Origin: Agromyces protaetiae
GTDB taxonomy: Bacteria > Actinomycetota > Actinomycetes > Actinomycetales > Microbacteriaceae
Reading direction: 5' to 3'
NCBI RefSeq assembly: GCF_030866785.1
Contig: NZ_CP133018.1
Span: 248,001-312,000 of the forward strand
DNA: 64,000 bases
Part shown: one piece after another, positions 15,633 through 23,920 of the stretch
Layout: every line of letters begins with the position of its first letter
How positions within the stretch are numbered: the stretch's first letter is position 1
Notes under the pieces: model-generated
Told to the model about the DNA's origin: nothing
Seen by the model: only the letters and a program-made list of their open reading frames with translations
The model's database searches: none
Position numbers and translations under genes: made by a program

Positions 15633-17213
15633 ATGGCCGATCGCACGATCTCCACCGACGTACTCATCGTCGGTGCCGGCCCGACGGGGCTCATGCTCGC
15701 GGCGTGCCTCGCCCGGCTCGGCGTCGCCGCCGAGATCGTCGATGCGAAGCCCGGGCCGACGCGCGAGTCCCGGGCGCTCGTCGTCCAGGCGAGAACGCTC
15801 GAGATCTACGACCAGCTCGGCATCGCGGGGCGGGCGGTGGCCGAAGGCCACCCGATCGAGGCCGTCGTGCCCGGGGCCGGCGACCGGCCGTTCGGGCGGA
15901 TCGTCTTCGGGCGGGCGGGTGCCCGGGTCAGTGCGTTCGCCGAGGTGCTCGGCTTCGAACAGAGCCGCAACGAGGCGCTGCTCGCGGAGCTCATCGTGGC
16001 CGAAGGCCGAGGCATCCGCTGGCAACACCGGCTGACCCGGTTACGCCTGCTGTCCGAGGTCGGTGACGAGATCGAGCCGGATGCGTCGGGCGCGACGCGC
16101 GCGCTCGGCGCGATCGCGACGCTCGAGACGCCCGACGGCGAGCTCACCATGCGGGCCCGGTACTGCGTGGGCGCCGACGGCGCGCACTCGCCAGTGCGGG
16201 AGGCGCTCGGCGTGCCGTTCGTCGGTCATACCAACCCGCTCACGTACTTCGTCGCCGACGCCGTCGGGGCCGCCGGATACGTTCCCGACGCCGTGAACCT
16301 GCGGGTCGCCGAAGACGATCTGCTGCTCGCCTTCCCCATGGGCGACGACGGCCGGGCCCGGCTCCTCGGGCTCGTCCGCGATCGCGATCTCGCCGGTGAC
16401 GGCACGGTCTCGGAGGCCGGCACCCGCGAACGCCTCGAGCGGACCTTCGGGATCACCTCTCGCGATCGCACCTGGTTCGCCACCTACCGCGTGCACCACC
16501 GCCTCGCCGACCGGTTCCGCGTCGGTCCGTGCTTCCTCGCGGGCGACGCGGCGCACATCCACTCGCCCGTCGGCGGGCAGGGCATGAACACCGGCCTGCA
16601 AGAGGCGCACAACCTCGCGTGCGCGCTCGCCGACGTGCTGGTCGGCGGCATGCCCGACGCCCGCCTCGACCGGTACGAGGCCGAGCGCCGACCCGTCGGA
16701 CGCACCCTCGTCGCCACGACCGACCGACTGTTCGCGGCGATCACCTCCGAATCGCGCACCGCGCGATTCGTGCGCGGCCGGCTCGTGCCGTTCGTGGGAC
16801 CCGTCGCGGTCCGGGTGCTTCCGCGGGTGATCGGCACGCGCCGCCTGTTCGGGTACCTCTCGCAGACCCGGATCAGGTACCGGATGTCGCGTCAGGGCGA
16901 GGCCGCCACGCAGCCCGCGGGGCGGGTCGACGAGGTCCTCGGCCGCCGGCTGCCGTGGTCGGGCGACAACCACCTCGCGCTCCGCGCATTCACCTGGCAG
17001 GTGCACGGATACGGCGCACCCGCGGCGCTCGTCGCGCGACTCGGCGGCGACCTCGGCGTCGAAGCGCATGTGTTCCCACCGGACGTGCACGGCCTGCTGC
17101 GCGCCGATCGGGTGTACCTCGTGCGCCGCGACGGGTTCGTCGCCGCCATCGCCACGGCCGACCCGGCGCGCCGCGGCGTGCCGCAGAGCTTCCTGGACCA
17201 GCTCGCCGGCTGA
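15633..17213 (+). CDS. FAD-dependent aromatic-type monooxygenase (PheA/TfdB, UbiH superfamily)
   Basis: A 526-residue class A flavin monooxygenase. It shows VLIVGAGPTGLMLA (residues 9-22) as the FAD dinucleotide motif, GADGAHSPVREALG (DG motif binding NADPH and FAD) and FLAGDAAHIHSPVGGQGM (GD motif). The C-terminal 80 residues form the short thioredoxin-like domain ending with VYLVRRDGFVAAIA, as in phenol hydroxylase-like and rifampicin monooxygenase-like enzymes. It would hydroxylate an aromatic or polyketide-like substrate using NAD(P)H and O2. Whether it serves catabolism or antibiotic inactivation cannot be told. It stands alone, behind the repeat cluster. Confidence 0.86.
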   Translation: MADRTISTDVLIVGAGPTGLMLAACLARLGVAAEIVDAKPGPTRESRALVVQARTLEIYDQLGIAGRAVAEGHPIEAVVPGAGDRPFGRIVFGRAGARVSAFAEVLGFEQSRNEALLAELIVAEGRGIRWQHRLTRLRLLSEVGDEIEPDASGATRALGAIATLETPDGELTMRARYCVGADGAHSPVREALGVPFVGHTNPLTYFVADAVGAAGYVPDAVNLRVAEDDLLLAFPMGDDGRARLLGLVRDRDLAGDGTVSEAGTRERLERTFGITSRDRTWFATYRVHHRLADRFRVGPCFLAGDAAHIHSPVGGQGMNTGLQEAHNLACALADVLVGGMPDARLDRYEAERRPVGRTLVATTDRLFAAITSESRTARFVRGRLVPFVGPVAVRVLPRVIGTRRLFGYLSQTRIRYRMSRQGEAATQPAGRVDEVLGRRLPWSGDNHLALRAFTWQVHGYGAPAALVARLGGDLGVEAHVFPPDVHGLLRADRVYLVRRDGFVAAIATADPARRGVPQSFLDQLAG

Positions 17214-17297
17214 GGTGCCCCGGCGACGGGGGTGCTCCCGCCGGCCGACGAGCGGGCGTAGCGTGGCAGCACACGACAGCGGAGTCGAGGAGGGGCC

Positions 17298-18212
17298 ATG
17301 GCCGTCATCGGATGGATCGGACTCGGACACATGGGCGCGCCGATGTCGGCGCACCTCGTGGCGGCCGGGCACGAGGTGCGCGGGTTCGACCTCGACGAGG
17401 TCGCCGTCGAGGTCGCGCGCGAGAACGGCGTGCACGTCGTCGAGAGCATCGCCGACGCCGTCTCCGGTGCCGACGCCGTGTTCACGTCGCTCCCGCGCAA
17501 CGAGCACGTGCGCGAGGTGTACGCGGCGACCGCGGGCATCTGGGCGACTGCGCCGGGCGGCGCGCTCCTCCTCGACACGTCGACGGTCGACATGGAGACG
17601 TCGTCGTGGTGTCACGAGCAGTCCGCCGCGACCGGCTTCCGGTTCGTCGACGCGCCGGTCTCGGGCGGCATCGCCGGCGCCGTGGCCGGCTCGCTGACCT
17701 TCATGCTCGGCGGTGCCGCGGCCGCGGTCGACGCGGCGCGACCGCTCGTCGAGCCGATGGCCGGGCACGTCTTCGACCTCGGCGGGCCGACCCTCGGCAT
17801 CGCGGCGAAGCTCGCGAACAATCTCATGCTCTTCGTGTCGCTGCTCGGCGTCGCCGAGGGGGCGCAGCTCGCGGCGTCGCTCGGCCTCGACCCGCGCCGC
17901 TTCTACGACGTCGCCTCGGTGTCGTCGGGGGAGTCGTGGCCGCTGCGCCTCTGGTATCCCGCGCCCGGCGTCGTGCCGACCAGCCCGGCCAACCGCAACT
18001 ACGACGCCACGTTCACGACCGCGCTCGCCGAGAAGGACCTCTCCTTCGCCGTCGCGGCGGGCGAGGCATCCGGTCTCGACCTGCCCGCCGCCGCGATCGC
18101 CCTCGACCAGTTCCGCCGCCTCATCGGCGAGGGCCACGCGCAGAAGGACTGCAGCCTCATCGCGAAGTTCCCCTCGCCCGACGGCACCGTCGCGGGCTTC
18201 ACCGCCGACTGA
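17298..18212 (+). CDS. Beta-hydroxyacid dehydrogenase (3-hydroxyisobutyrate dehydrogenase family)
   Basis: A 304-residue NAD(P)-dependent enzyme. GWIGLGHMGAPMSAHL (residues 5-20) binds the cofactor, FVDAPVSGGIAGA is the conserved substrate-binding signature, and KLANNLML carries the catalytic lysine at about 171. The family oxidises 3-hydroxyisobutyrate, tartronate or related acids; the exact substrate is not resolved. The start has GAGGAGGGG upstream, and a TAGCGT -10-like element lies at 17259-17264. A large palindrome follows the stop. Confidence 0.85.
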   Translation: MAVIGWIGLGHMGAPMSAHLVAAGHEVRGFDLDEVAVEVARENGVHVVESIADAVSGADAVFTSLPRNEHVREVYAATAGIWATAPGGALLLDTSTVDMETSSWCHEQSAATGFRFVDAPVSGGIAGAVAGSLTFMLGGAAAAVDAARPLVEPMAGHVFDLGGPTLGIAAKLANNLMLFVSLLGVAEGAQLAASLGLDPRRFYDVASVSSGESWPLRLWYPAPGVVPTSPANRNYDATFTTALAEKDLSFAVAAGEASGLDLPAAAIALDQFRRLIGEGHAQKDCSLIAKFPSPDGTVAGFTAD

Positions 18213-18221
18213 GTGGCGACC

Positions 18222-18297
18222 AGTCGTCGGGAGAATCCGGCGACGCGCCGTGCCGATGCGCGGTGTCGCGGCGTGTCGCCGCGAACTCCCGACGACT
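18222..18297. repeat. 76-bp intergenic palindrome
   Basis: AGTCGTCGGGAG at 18222-18233 is perfectly complementary to CTCCCGACGACT at 18286-18297, and CGGCGAC / GTCGCCG pair inside. It lies ten bases after a stop codon and could terminate transcription, but the size and internal symmetry resemble a mobile palindromic element. Confidence 0.75.
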
Positions 18298-18400
18298 CGC
18301 ACGCGAGCGAGTTCGGTCGCGGACGAAGCTGAAGCACGTCTCCGCGCGTGCCTCGGTAGGCTCGACAGCGGGCTCGTGCGAGGAGTGGAGGTGAGCGGGC

Positions 18401-19048
18401 ATGCGCTGGTTCGAGCGGCGGAAACGCCGGAAGTTCAAGCCGTTCGACCGTTCCGCGCTGCCCGAGGTGGTGCAGGCGCCGTTCGACGAGATGGTGGAAG
18501 ACGGCGTCATGATGGCCGAGTCGGCGGGCCGGCTCGCGCTGAAGAACCGCTTCATCGTGCAGGCGCTCCGGGGTGAAGAGCCCTACGACGATCAGCGCGC
18601 CGCGGCGGCCGCACGCGAGGTGCTCTACGAGCTCGTGCAGGAGGCCGACGAGTCGGCCGAGCGTTCGGCCGAGGAGCGCGAGCTCGCCTCCCGCCGCGAG
18701 GGGCGCTCGGTGCACCAGCACGACTACCACCGCGCCGACGCGCTGAACCTGCGGCGCCGTGAGAAGGTGTACGCCGAGATCGCGAAGCAGCTCTGGCAGC
18801 GTCGCGAAGACGAGGAGTATCTGCTCGGGTTCGCGACGCGCGCCCGCGATGCGGCGTGGGACGAGGTGGCCGGGGTGATCGAGCAGCGGCTCGACCGGGA
18901 GTGGCCCGACATCGTCGTCGACGCCGAGTACGAGCTCGCCCGGCACCAGCGCATGCTCGAGCTCGCCGACGACCTCGATCTCGCGGTCCGGCGCGCGGCC
19001 GAGAAGCGCGAGGAGCAGAACGATCCGTTCGCGGGGTTCGTCGGGTGA
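18401..19048 (+). CDS. Conserved-looking hypothetical cytoplasmic protein
   Basis: A 215-residue, highly charged, helix-rich protein with a basic N terminus (RRKRRKFKPF) and long Glu/Arg-rich stretches that could form coiled coil (about 65-150). No membrane segment, signal peptide or recognised motif. GGAGG precedes the ATG by about ten bases and a TAGGCT -10-like box is at 18357-18362. The stop overlaps the next start (GTGA), so it is co-translated with the DUF1349 protein. Confidence 0.65.
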   Translation: MRWFERRKRRKFKPFDRSALPEVVQAPFDEMVEDGVMMAESAGRLALKNRFIVQALRGEEPYDDQRAAAAAREVLYELVQEADESAERSAEERELASRREGRSVHQHDYHRADALNLRRREKVYAEIAKQLWQRREDEEYLLGFATRARDAAWDEVAGVIEQRLDREWPDIVVDAEYELARHQRMLELADDLDLAVRRAAEKREEQNDPFAGFVG

Positions 19049-19929
19049 GCGGCGCGGTGGGCGCAAGCGGCGCGGGCGGCGGCGACGACGGCGACGGCGG
19101 GCGGATGCCTCGGGCTGACGCCGAGCGCGAGCCGGCGCCGATCGAGCTGGCGCCGATCGAGCCGGCGCCGATCGAGCCGGCGCCGATCGAGCTGGCGCCG
19201 GCCGAGCGGGTGCCGGCCGAGGCGGTGCCGGCCGAGCTGGTGCCGGCCGAACCGGTGCCGGCCGAACCGCGGGCGAGCGAGGCCGCGGCGGCCGAAGGCC
19301 TGGCGGCGGCCGGGCTCGCGGCGGCCGACCGTGTCCGAGTGGACTGGACGGTGGGCACCTGGACGCACCGGCCGGCCGACGTGCGTCGCGAGGGCGACGC
19401 GCTCGTCGTGCGCGCCGTCGAGGGCAGCGACTTCTGGCGTTCGACGTACTACGGCTTCGTCCACGACGACGGGCATGCGCTGCTGACCGAGTGGCCCGCA
19501 CGCGCCGCCGTCGAGGTGGGCTTCGACGCGTCGGCGCTCACCGGGCTGTACGACCAGGCCGGCCTGCTGCTGCGGGTCGGGCCGGACCGGTGGATCAAGG
19601 CCGGCGTCGAGCTGAACGACGGCGTGCCCCATGTCGGCGCCGTCGTCACCGACGGCCGCTCGGACTGGTCGCTGGCGCCCGTGCCCGAGTGGGCGGATGA
19701 GGTCGTCACGATCCGTGCGAGCCGGACGCCCGACGCGGTCGTGCTCAGGGCGCGCGCGGGCGGCGGCCCATGGCGCACCCTGCGGGTCGCGCCCTTCGCC
19801 GAGCTTCCGGCGACCGCCTGGGCCGGCCCGATGGTGTGCAGCCCCACGCGCGACGGCCTCGAGGTGCGCTTCACCGGCTGGTCATGGACCGAGCCCGACA
19901 CCGACCTGCACGAGGATCCGCCCGCCTGA
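19045..19929 (+). CDS. DUF1349 (concanavalin-like) protein with N-terminal pentapeptide repeats
   Basis: A 294-residue protein. Residues about 1-90 are low complexity: Gly/Asp-rich, then nine five-residue units of the form APIEL/APIEP and VPAEx. The globular part (about 100-290) matches DUF1349: WTHRPADV, SDFWRSTYYGFVHDDG, YDQAGLLLRVGPDRWIKAG and MVCSPTRDGLEVRF are typical of this beta-jelly-roll family, whose role is unknown. GTG 19045 overlaps the upstream stop. An internal start after the repeats (for example near residue 92) would give a normal-length DUF1349 protein, so the repeat region may be a lineage-specific extension. Confidence 0.78.
   Translation: MSGAVGASGAGGGDDGDGGRMPRADAEREPAPIELAPIEPAPIEPAPIELAPAERVPAEAVPAELVPAEPVPAEPRASEAAAAEGLAAAGLAAADRVRVDWTVGTWTHRPADVRREGDALVVRAVEGSDFWRSTYYGFVHDDGHALLTEWPARAAVEVGFDASALTGLYDQAGLLLRVGPDRWIKAGVELNDGVPHVGAVVTDGRSDWSLAPVPEWADEVVTIRASRTPDAVVLRARAGGGPWRTLRVAPFAELPATAWAGPMVCSPTRDGLEVRFTGWSWTEPDTDLHEDPPA
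19135..19269 (+). repeat. 9 x 15-bp tandem repeat
   Basis: Nine contiguous 15-base units in two subfamilies: four GCGCCGATCGAGCTG-like (19135-19194), then five GTGCCGGCCGAGCTG-like (19195-19269). In frame, they encode the five-residue units described for the DUF1349 protein. Confidence 0.92.
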
Positions 19930-19950
19930 GCCTGGCGACGCCCACCCCGC

Positions 19951-20850
19951 CTACCGGCGGATCTCGAAGTTGTAGATGCTCGTGTCGAACTGGTTGTAGC
20001 GCTCGTAGTCGAGGAGCTCGTAGAGGTCGGCTCGGTGCTGCATCTCGTCGAGCTTCGACCTGAGATGCCCGTCCTCGGTGAGGGTGTCGAGGGCGCGGCC
20101 GGCCGAGCCCATGGCGATCCGCAGCAGCGACACCGGCCAGATCACGATGTTCACGCCGACGTCGCGCAACTGGTCGACGGAGAACAGCTCGCTCTTACCG
20201 AACTCGGTCATGTTGGCCAGGATCGGCACGTCGACGGCTTCGCGCATCGCGGCGAACTCCTCCAGATCGCGCATCGCCTCGGGGAAGATCGCATCGGCGC
20301 CGGCATCGACCAGGGCTTTGGCGCGGTCCAGCGACGACTGGAGCCCCTCGACCGCACGGACGTCCGTCCGCGCCATGACGAGGAAGTTGGGATCACGGCG
20401 CGCGTCCGCCGCGGCGCGAATGCGATTGATCGCGGTCTTGAGGTCGACGACGGCCTTGCCGTCGAGGTGGCCGCAGCGTTTGGGGTTGATCTGGTCCTCG
20501 ATGTGCGCACCCGCGAGACCGGCGTCCTCGAGCTGCTGGATGGTCCGCGCGACGTTCATCGGCTCGCCGAAGCCGGTGTCGGCGTCGATGATCGCCGGAA
20601 GCTCCGTCATGCGCGCGATCTGTGCACCACGCCCGGCGACCTCGGACAGCGTCGTCAGGCCGACGTCGGGCAGGCCCAGGTCGGCCGCGATCACGGCGCC
20701 GGAGATGTACACGCCGTCGAAGTGCTTCTGCTCGATGAGCCTGGCGCTCAGTGGATTGAATGCGCCCGGGAAACGCATGATCTCGCCCGAGGCGAGGCGC
20801 TCGCGGAACAGGCGGCGCTTCTCGGCCGCGGGGGTCTGGGAGTACAGCAT
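19951..20850 (-). CDS. prpB: Methylisocitrate lyase / PEP mutase family lyase (PrpB-like)
   Basis: A 299-residue member of the isocitrate-lyase superfamily. INPKRCGHLDGK at 121-132 is the active-site signature (catalytic Cys about 126), IDADTGFGEP binds Mg, and MARTDVRAVEG follows. PrpB splits 2-methylisocitrate into pyruvate and succinate; close relatives split 2,3-dimethylmalate or other 2-methylmalates. ATG 20850 has GAGGA upstream. It lies 43 bases downstream of a GntR gene on the same strand and opposite a catabolic island that includes a PrpD-family protein. No methylcitrate synthase is present, so a role outside the methylcitrate cycle is possible. Confidence 0.85.
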   Translation of the reverse strand: MLYSQTPAAEKRRLFRERLASGEIMRFPGAFNPLSARLIEQKHFDGVYISGAVIAADLGLPDVGLTTLSEVAGRGAQIARMTELPAIIDADTGFGEPMNVARTIQQLEDAGLAGAHIEDQINPKRCGHLDGKAVVDLKTAINRIRAAADARRDPNFLVMARTDVRAVEGLQSSLDRAKALVDAGADAIFPEAMRDLEEFAAMREAVDVPILANMTEFGKSELFSVDQLRDVGVNIVIWPVSLLRIAMGSAGRALDTLTEDGHLRSKLDEMQHRADLYELLDYERYNQFDTSIYNFEIRR

Positions 20851-20893
20851 CAGCAGTCCTCGCTCTCGTGCACGTGTGCCGGGTGGGAGATGG

Positions 20894-21562
20894 TCATGAC
20901 GGCCCTTCGGGTCGGTGGTCGGACGTGACGGCGGTCGCGCCGATCGAGTCGAGGATGTTCGCGAGCGCGTGGTGCAGGTGGACCTGGGTGGCGTGCGCGG
21001 CGAGCTCGCCCCGGCCCTCCGAGATCGCCGTGGCGATGAGCTCGTGCTCCACGACCGACGCCGCGAGCCGGCTCGGGTTGGCGCGCGCCAGCGCACGAAC
21101 CCGGCTGAGCTGCGTGCGAACCGCGCGGAGACTGGCGGCGAGGTACTCATTGTCGACCGCCGCATCCAGCTGCGCGTCGAACCGGGCGATCAGCGCGTAG
21201 TACACGTCGTGGTCTTCCGCGTCGCCGAGTCGTGCGTGCGCGAAGTCATCGGCGAGCTCGGCGAAGGTCGCCGGATCGCCTCGCTCTGCGGCGAGGCGGA
21301 CCGCCGCGTCCTCCAGCGCGCGGCGCACGTCGAACAGCTTGCGGATGTCGTCGGCGTCGAACCCGGCGACGACCGTGACCCGGGCCGACTGCTGCTTGAC
21401 CAGGCCGTCGGCGGTGAGACGCGCTATCGCTTCACGCAGGGGAGTGCGACTCACGCCGAGTCTCGCCGCCTGCTCGACCTCGCCGAGCACGCTTCCGGGT
21501 GCGAGGCGACCCGACTGAATGTCGTCGAGGAGCGACGCGTACGCTCGTTCGCTGGCTCGCAT
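20894..21562 (-). CDS. GntR family transcriptional regulator, FCD (FadR-like) domain
   Basis: A 222-residue regulator. Residues about 1-65 form the winged helix (YASLLDDIQSGRLAPGSVLGEVEQAARLGVSRTPLREAIARLTADGLV). The helical FCD ligand-binding domain follows, with the metal-binding His/Asp pattern in RFDAQLDAA and HATQVHLHHAL. Start ATG 21562 has GGAGG at six bases; the open frame to 21604 lacks this. It is probably co-transcribed with prpB and faces a second GntR gene across a region with two TATAC-type palindromes. Confidence 0.9.
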   Translation of the reverse strand: MRASERAYASLLDDIQSGRLAPGSVLGEVEQAARLGVSRTPLREAIARLTADGLVKQQSARVTVVAGFDADDIRKLFDVRRALEDAAVRLAAERGDPATFAELADDFAHARLGDAEDHDVYYALIARFDAQLDAAVDNEYLAASLRAVRTQLSRVRALARANPSRLAASVVEHELIATAISEGRGELAAHATQVHLHHALANILDSIGATAVTSDHRPEGPS

Positions 21563-21582
21563 CCGCACCTCCTCCTCATGTC

Positions 21583-21594
21583 TATGTATACATA
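21583..21594. promoter_or_regulatory. Putative GntR operator 1
   Basis: TATGTATACATA is a perfect 12-bp palindrome with the GTATAC core favoured by FCD-type GntR regulators, 20 bases upstream of the first gntR start. Confidence 0.75.
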
Positions 21595-21634
21595 AAGGTC
21601 GCAACTATCGCAAGTTCGGGCATTCAGCCGGGAG

Positions 21635-21647
21635 AACGTATACATAG
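21635..21647. promoter_or_regulatory. Putative GntR operator 2
   Basis: AACGTATACATAG repeats the GTATACATA half of operator 1, centred about 52 bases away (roughly five helical turns), which suits cooperative binding or looping. Confidence 0.6.
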
Positions 21648-21699
21648 CTAGGCAGGTGGCCCCCCGGTGTCGGCATGTCGACAGCGACAGGATGCCTCG

Positions 21700-21734
21700 A
21701 ACTGAAAACTCTCAACTGAAAACTGTTGACAGTT
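21700..21734. promoter_or_regulatory. Direct repeat plus inverted repeat upstream of second gntR
   Basis: AACTGAAAACT occurs at 21700-21710 and again at 21714-21724. The second copy runs into AACTGTTGACAGTT (21721-21734), an inverted repeat with six-base arms that contains a TTGACA -35-like hexamer. Candidate operator and promoter of the second GntR operon. Confidence 0.6.
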
Positions 21735-21788
21735 TGGCAGGCGGTGAGCGAGGCTATCGGAAATTCATCTGCAGAAAGTCGAGCAACG

Positions 21789-22499
21789 ATGCCAGCGGAC
21801 CGTTCGACGGCCATTCGTCGGGACTCCATTCCCTCGCAGGCCGAGGAGTTCGTCCGGAACCTGATCCTGGACGGCACCCTCGGTGCGGGCGAGCGGCTCA
21901 ACGAGGTCGCCCTCGCGGAGTCGATCGGGATCAGTCGTGGCCCGCTCCGCGAGGCGATCAAGCGGCTCTCCGGCCAGGGGTACCTGACGATGGAGGCGCA
22001 CCGCGGCGCCTTCGTGAAGAGCTACGAGCCGCGCGAGATCGTCGACCTGTACGAACTGCGCAGCGCGCTCGAGCTGTACGCCGTGCGACTGACCGTGGAG
22101 CGTGCGAGCGACGAGAGTCTCACGATCCTCGCCGACCGGCTGGCCGAAGAGAGCGAGCGGATCCGGCACTACGAGGACCAGCCGCAGAGCGAGCCGTATG
22201 TCGCCGAGCTGGACTTCCACCAGCAGCTCGTCGCCCTGAGCGGCAACCGGGCGATCCAGGACCAGCTCGCCGACGCGATTCACAAGCTGTACATCGCGCT
22301 GCGTCCGACGCGGCGGACGCCGACCCGCATGGCGCACGCGGTCGCCGCGCACCTCGAGGTCCTCGATCGCGTCCGTCAGCGTGACGCCGACGGTGCCCTC
22401 GCGCTGCTCACCGAGCACATGCGCGACTCGATGGACAACAGCCTGAGCGTGATGGGCCTCTCCGCGACGGCCGGCGCAGATCGGAGCGACGACCGATGA
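21789..22499 (+). CDS. GntR family transcriptional regulator, FCD (FadR-like) domain
   Basis: A 236-residue regulator that heads the plus-strand catabolic operon. The winged helix SQAEEFVRNLILDGTLGAGERL ... LAESIGISRGPLREAIKRLSGQGYL is followed by an FCD domain with DLYELRSALE, ELDFHQQLVALSGN and HLEVLDRVRQRDADGA, containing the conserved Asp and three His metal ligands. The ATG at 21789 is chosen because it begins just before the DNA-binding domain; no strong ribosome-binding site is visible. Its stop overlaps the amidohydrolase start. Having two FCD regulators in one island suggests separate sensing of substrate and a pathway product. Confidence 0.9.
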   Translation: MPADRSTAIRRDSIPSQAEEFVRNLILDGTLGAGERLNEVALAESIGISRGPLREAIKRLSGQGYLTMEAHRGAFVKSYEPREIVDLYELRSALELYAVRLTVERASDESLTILADRLAEESERIRHYEDQPQSEPYVAELDFHQQLVALSGNRAIQDQLADAIHKLYIALRPTRRTPTRMAHAVAAHLEVLDRVRQRDADGALALLTEHMRDSMDNSLSVMGLSATAGADRSDDR

Positions 22500-23920
22500 C
22501 TGAGTCGTACGATCTCCGGATCAGCGGCGGCGACGTCTTCCTCGAGGGGCACGGCCGGGCGCCGGTCGATCTGCTCATCCGCGACGGCCGCATCGCGGCG
22601 ATCGTCGACCGGGCGGAACCGGCGGCGGCAGACGAGATCGTCGATGTGACGGGCAAGCTGGTTCTGCCGGGGGCGATCGACCCGCATGTGCATCTGGGCA
22701 AGGACATCCGCGTCCCCCGCGACCCCGACGACGCCGAGCGTGAGACCGCCTCGGCGGTCGCCGGGGGCGTGACCACGATGCTCGTGTACCTCATGAGCTC
22801 GGACTCCTACGTGGGTGAGCTGGAGTCGGCGCGTCGCGCCATGGACACCAACTCGCACACCGACTACGGCTTCCACTTCGTGCTCGGCACCCCCGAGCAC
22901 CTGCGTGAGTTCGGCGAGTACATGGACCTCGGCGTGTCCTCGTTCAAGTTCTTCATGAACTTCCGTGGCGACGAGGGCAAGTACCTCGGCATGCCGGGCA
23001 ACGACGACTCGTTCATGTACGACCTCCTGAGCATGAGCGCGCAGCACGGCGCGATGATCAATCCGCACCCCGAGAACATCGAGCTGGTGCGGATGTTCCG
23101 CGACCACGACCGCGACGACGACCTGTCCCCGCTGGCGGCGTGGAACGCCGCGCGCCCGGCGTTCGTCGAGGCCGAGGCCGCGCAGCGCGTCGCGTATCTC
23201 GCGAGTGTCACCGGCGCCTCGGTCTACTGCGTGCACACCAGCAGCCGAGAGGCCGTCGAGGCGATCGCCAGGCACCAGCGCACGTATCCCAACCTCTTCA
23301 TCGAGACGTGCACGCAGTACCTCACGCTCGACACGTCCTCGGCCGCCGGCGTCTACGCCAAGGTCAACCCGCCGGTGCGTCCCCGTGAGGACGTCGAGTT
23401 CCTCTGGCAGACCTTCCTCGCGGGCGGGATCGACGTCGTCGGGTCCGATCACAATGCGCGGCATCGCGTCAACAAGGAGAAGGACGTGTTCAGCGCGTCC
23501 GCCGGGTTCCCCGGGACCGGCGGCGTGCTCCCGCTCACGCTCGCCGAGGGGCTCAGGCGCGGCGCAGACCTCGAGACGATCGTGAACGCCGTGAGCACGC
23601 GCGCGGCCAAGCTGTTCGGGATGTACCCGCGCAAGGGCGCGATCATGGTCGGCTCGGATGCGGACCTCGTCGTCGTCGACCTGGACACGCCGTCTGTCAT
23701 CACGGCCGAGACGCAGCATTCCGGGGCCGAATTCACGCCGTGGGAGGGCACGGAGCTGCCGCTGTCCGTGGTGCACACGATCGTCCGCGGCCGGTTCGCG
23801 CTGCGCGACGGGGCCTTGACCGGCGCCCGCGCCGGTGACTACGTCCCTCGTGCGCACAGCGGCGCAGCCGCGTTGGCCGAGCAGCAGGAAAGGGGGGCGC
23901 ATGCCTCGCTTCACGTCTGA
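22496..23920 (+). CDS. Dihydropyrimidinase/hydantoinase-type cyclic amidohydrolase
   Basis: A 474-residue amidohydrolase. DPHVHLG (His 64 and 66), SSFKFF (carbamylated Lys about 151 bridging two metals), INPHPEN, VYCVHTS and VVGSDHNARH supply the dinuclear metal site of the dihydropyrimidinase/allantoinase group. These enzymes open cyclic amides such as hydantoins, dihydropyrimidines or allantoin. The start overlaps the regulator's stop (ATGA). The next gene, which overlaps this one by 20 bases, encodes an isochorismatase-type amidase of the sort that removes a carbamoyl or amide group from ring-opened products. Confidence 0.88.
   Translation: MTESYDLRISGGDVFLEGHGRAPVDLLIRDGRIAAIVDRAEPAAADEIVDVTGKLVLPGAIDPHVHLGKDIRVPRDPDDAERETASAVAGGVTTMLVYLMSSDSYVGELESARRAMDTNSHTDYGFHFVLGTPEHLREFGEYMDLGVSSFKFFMNFRGDEGKYLGMPGNDDSFMYDLLSMSAQHGAMINPHPENIELVRMFRDHDRDDDLSPLAAWNAARPAFVEAEAAQRVAYLASVTGASVYCVHTSSREAVEAIARHQRTYPNLFIETCTQYLTLDTSSAAGVYAKVNPPVRPREDVEFLWQTFLAGGIDVVGSDHNARHRVNKEKDVFSASAGFPGTGGVLPLTLAEGLRRGADLETIVNAVSTRAAKLFGMYPRKGAIMVGSDADLVVVDLDTPSVITAETQHSGAEFTPWEGTELPLSVVHTIVRGRFALRDGALTGARAGDYVPRAHSGAAALAEQQERGAHASLHV

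Noticed and set aside
21724..21729. TTGACA as a full sigma-70 promoter for the second gntR
   Set aside because: No convincing -10 hexamer at 16-18 bases; kept only as part of a candidate operator.
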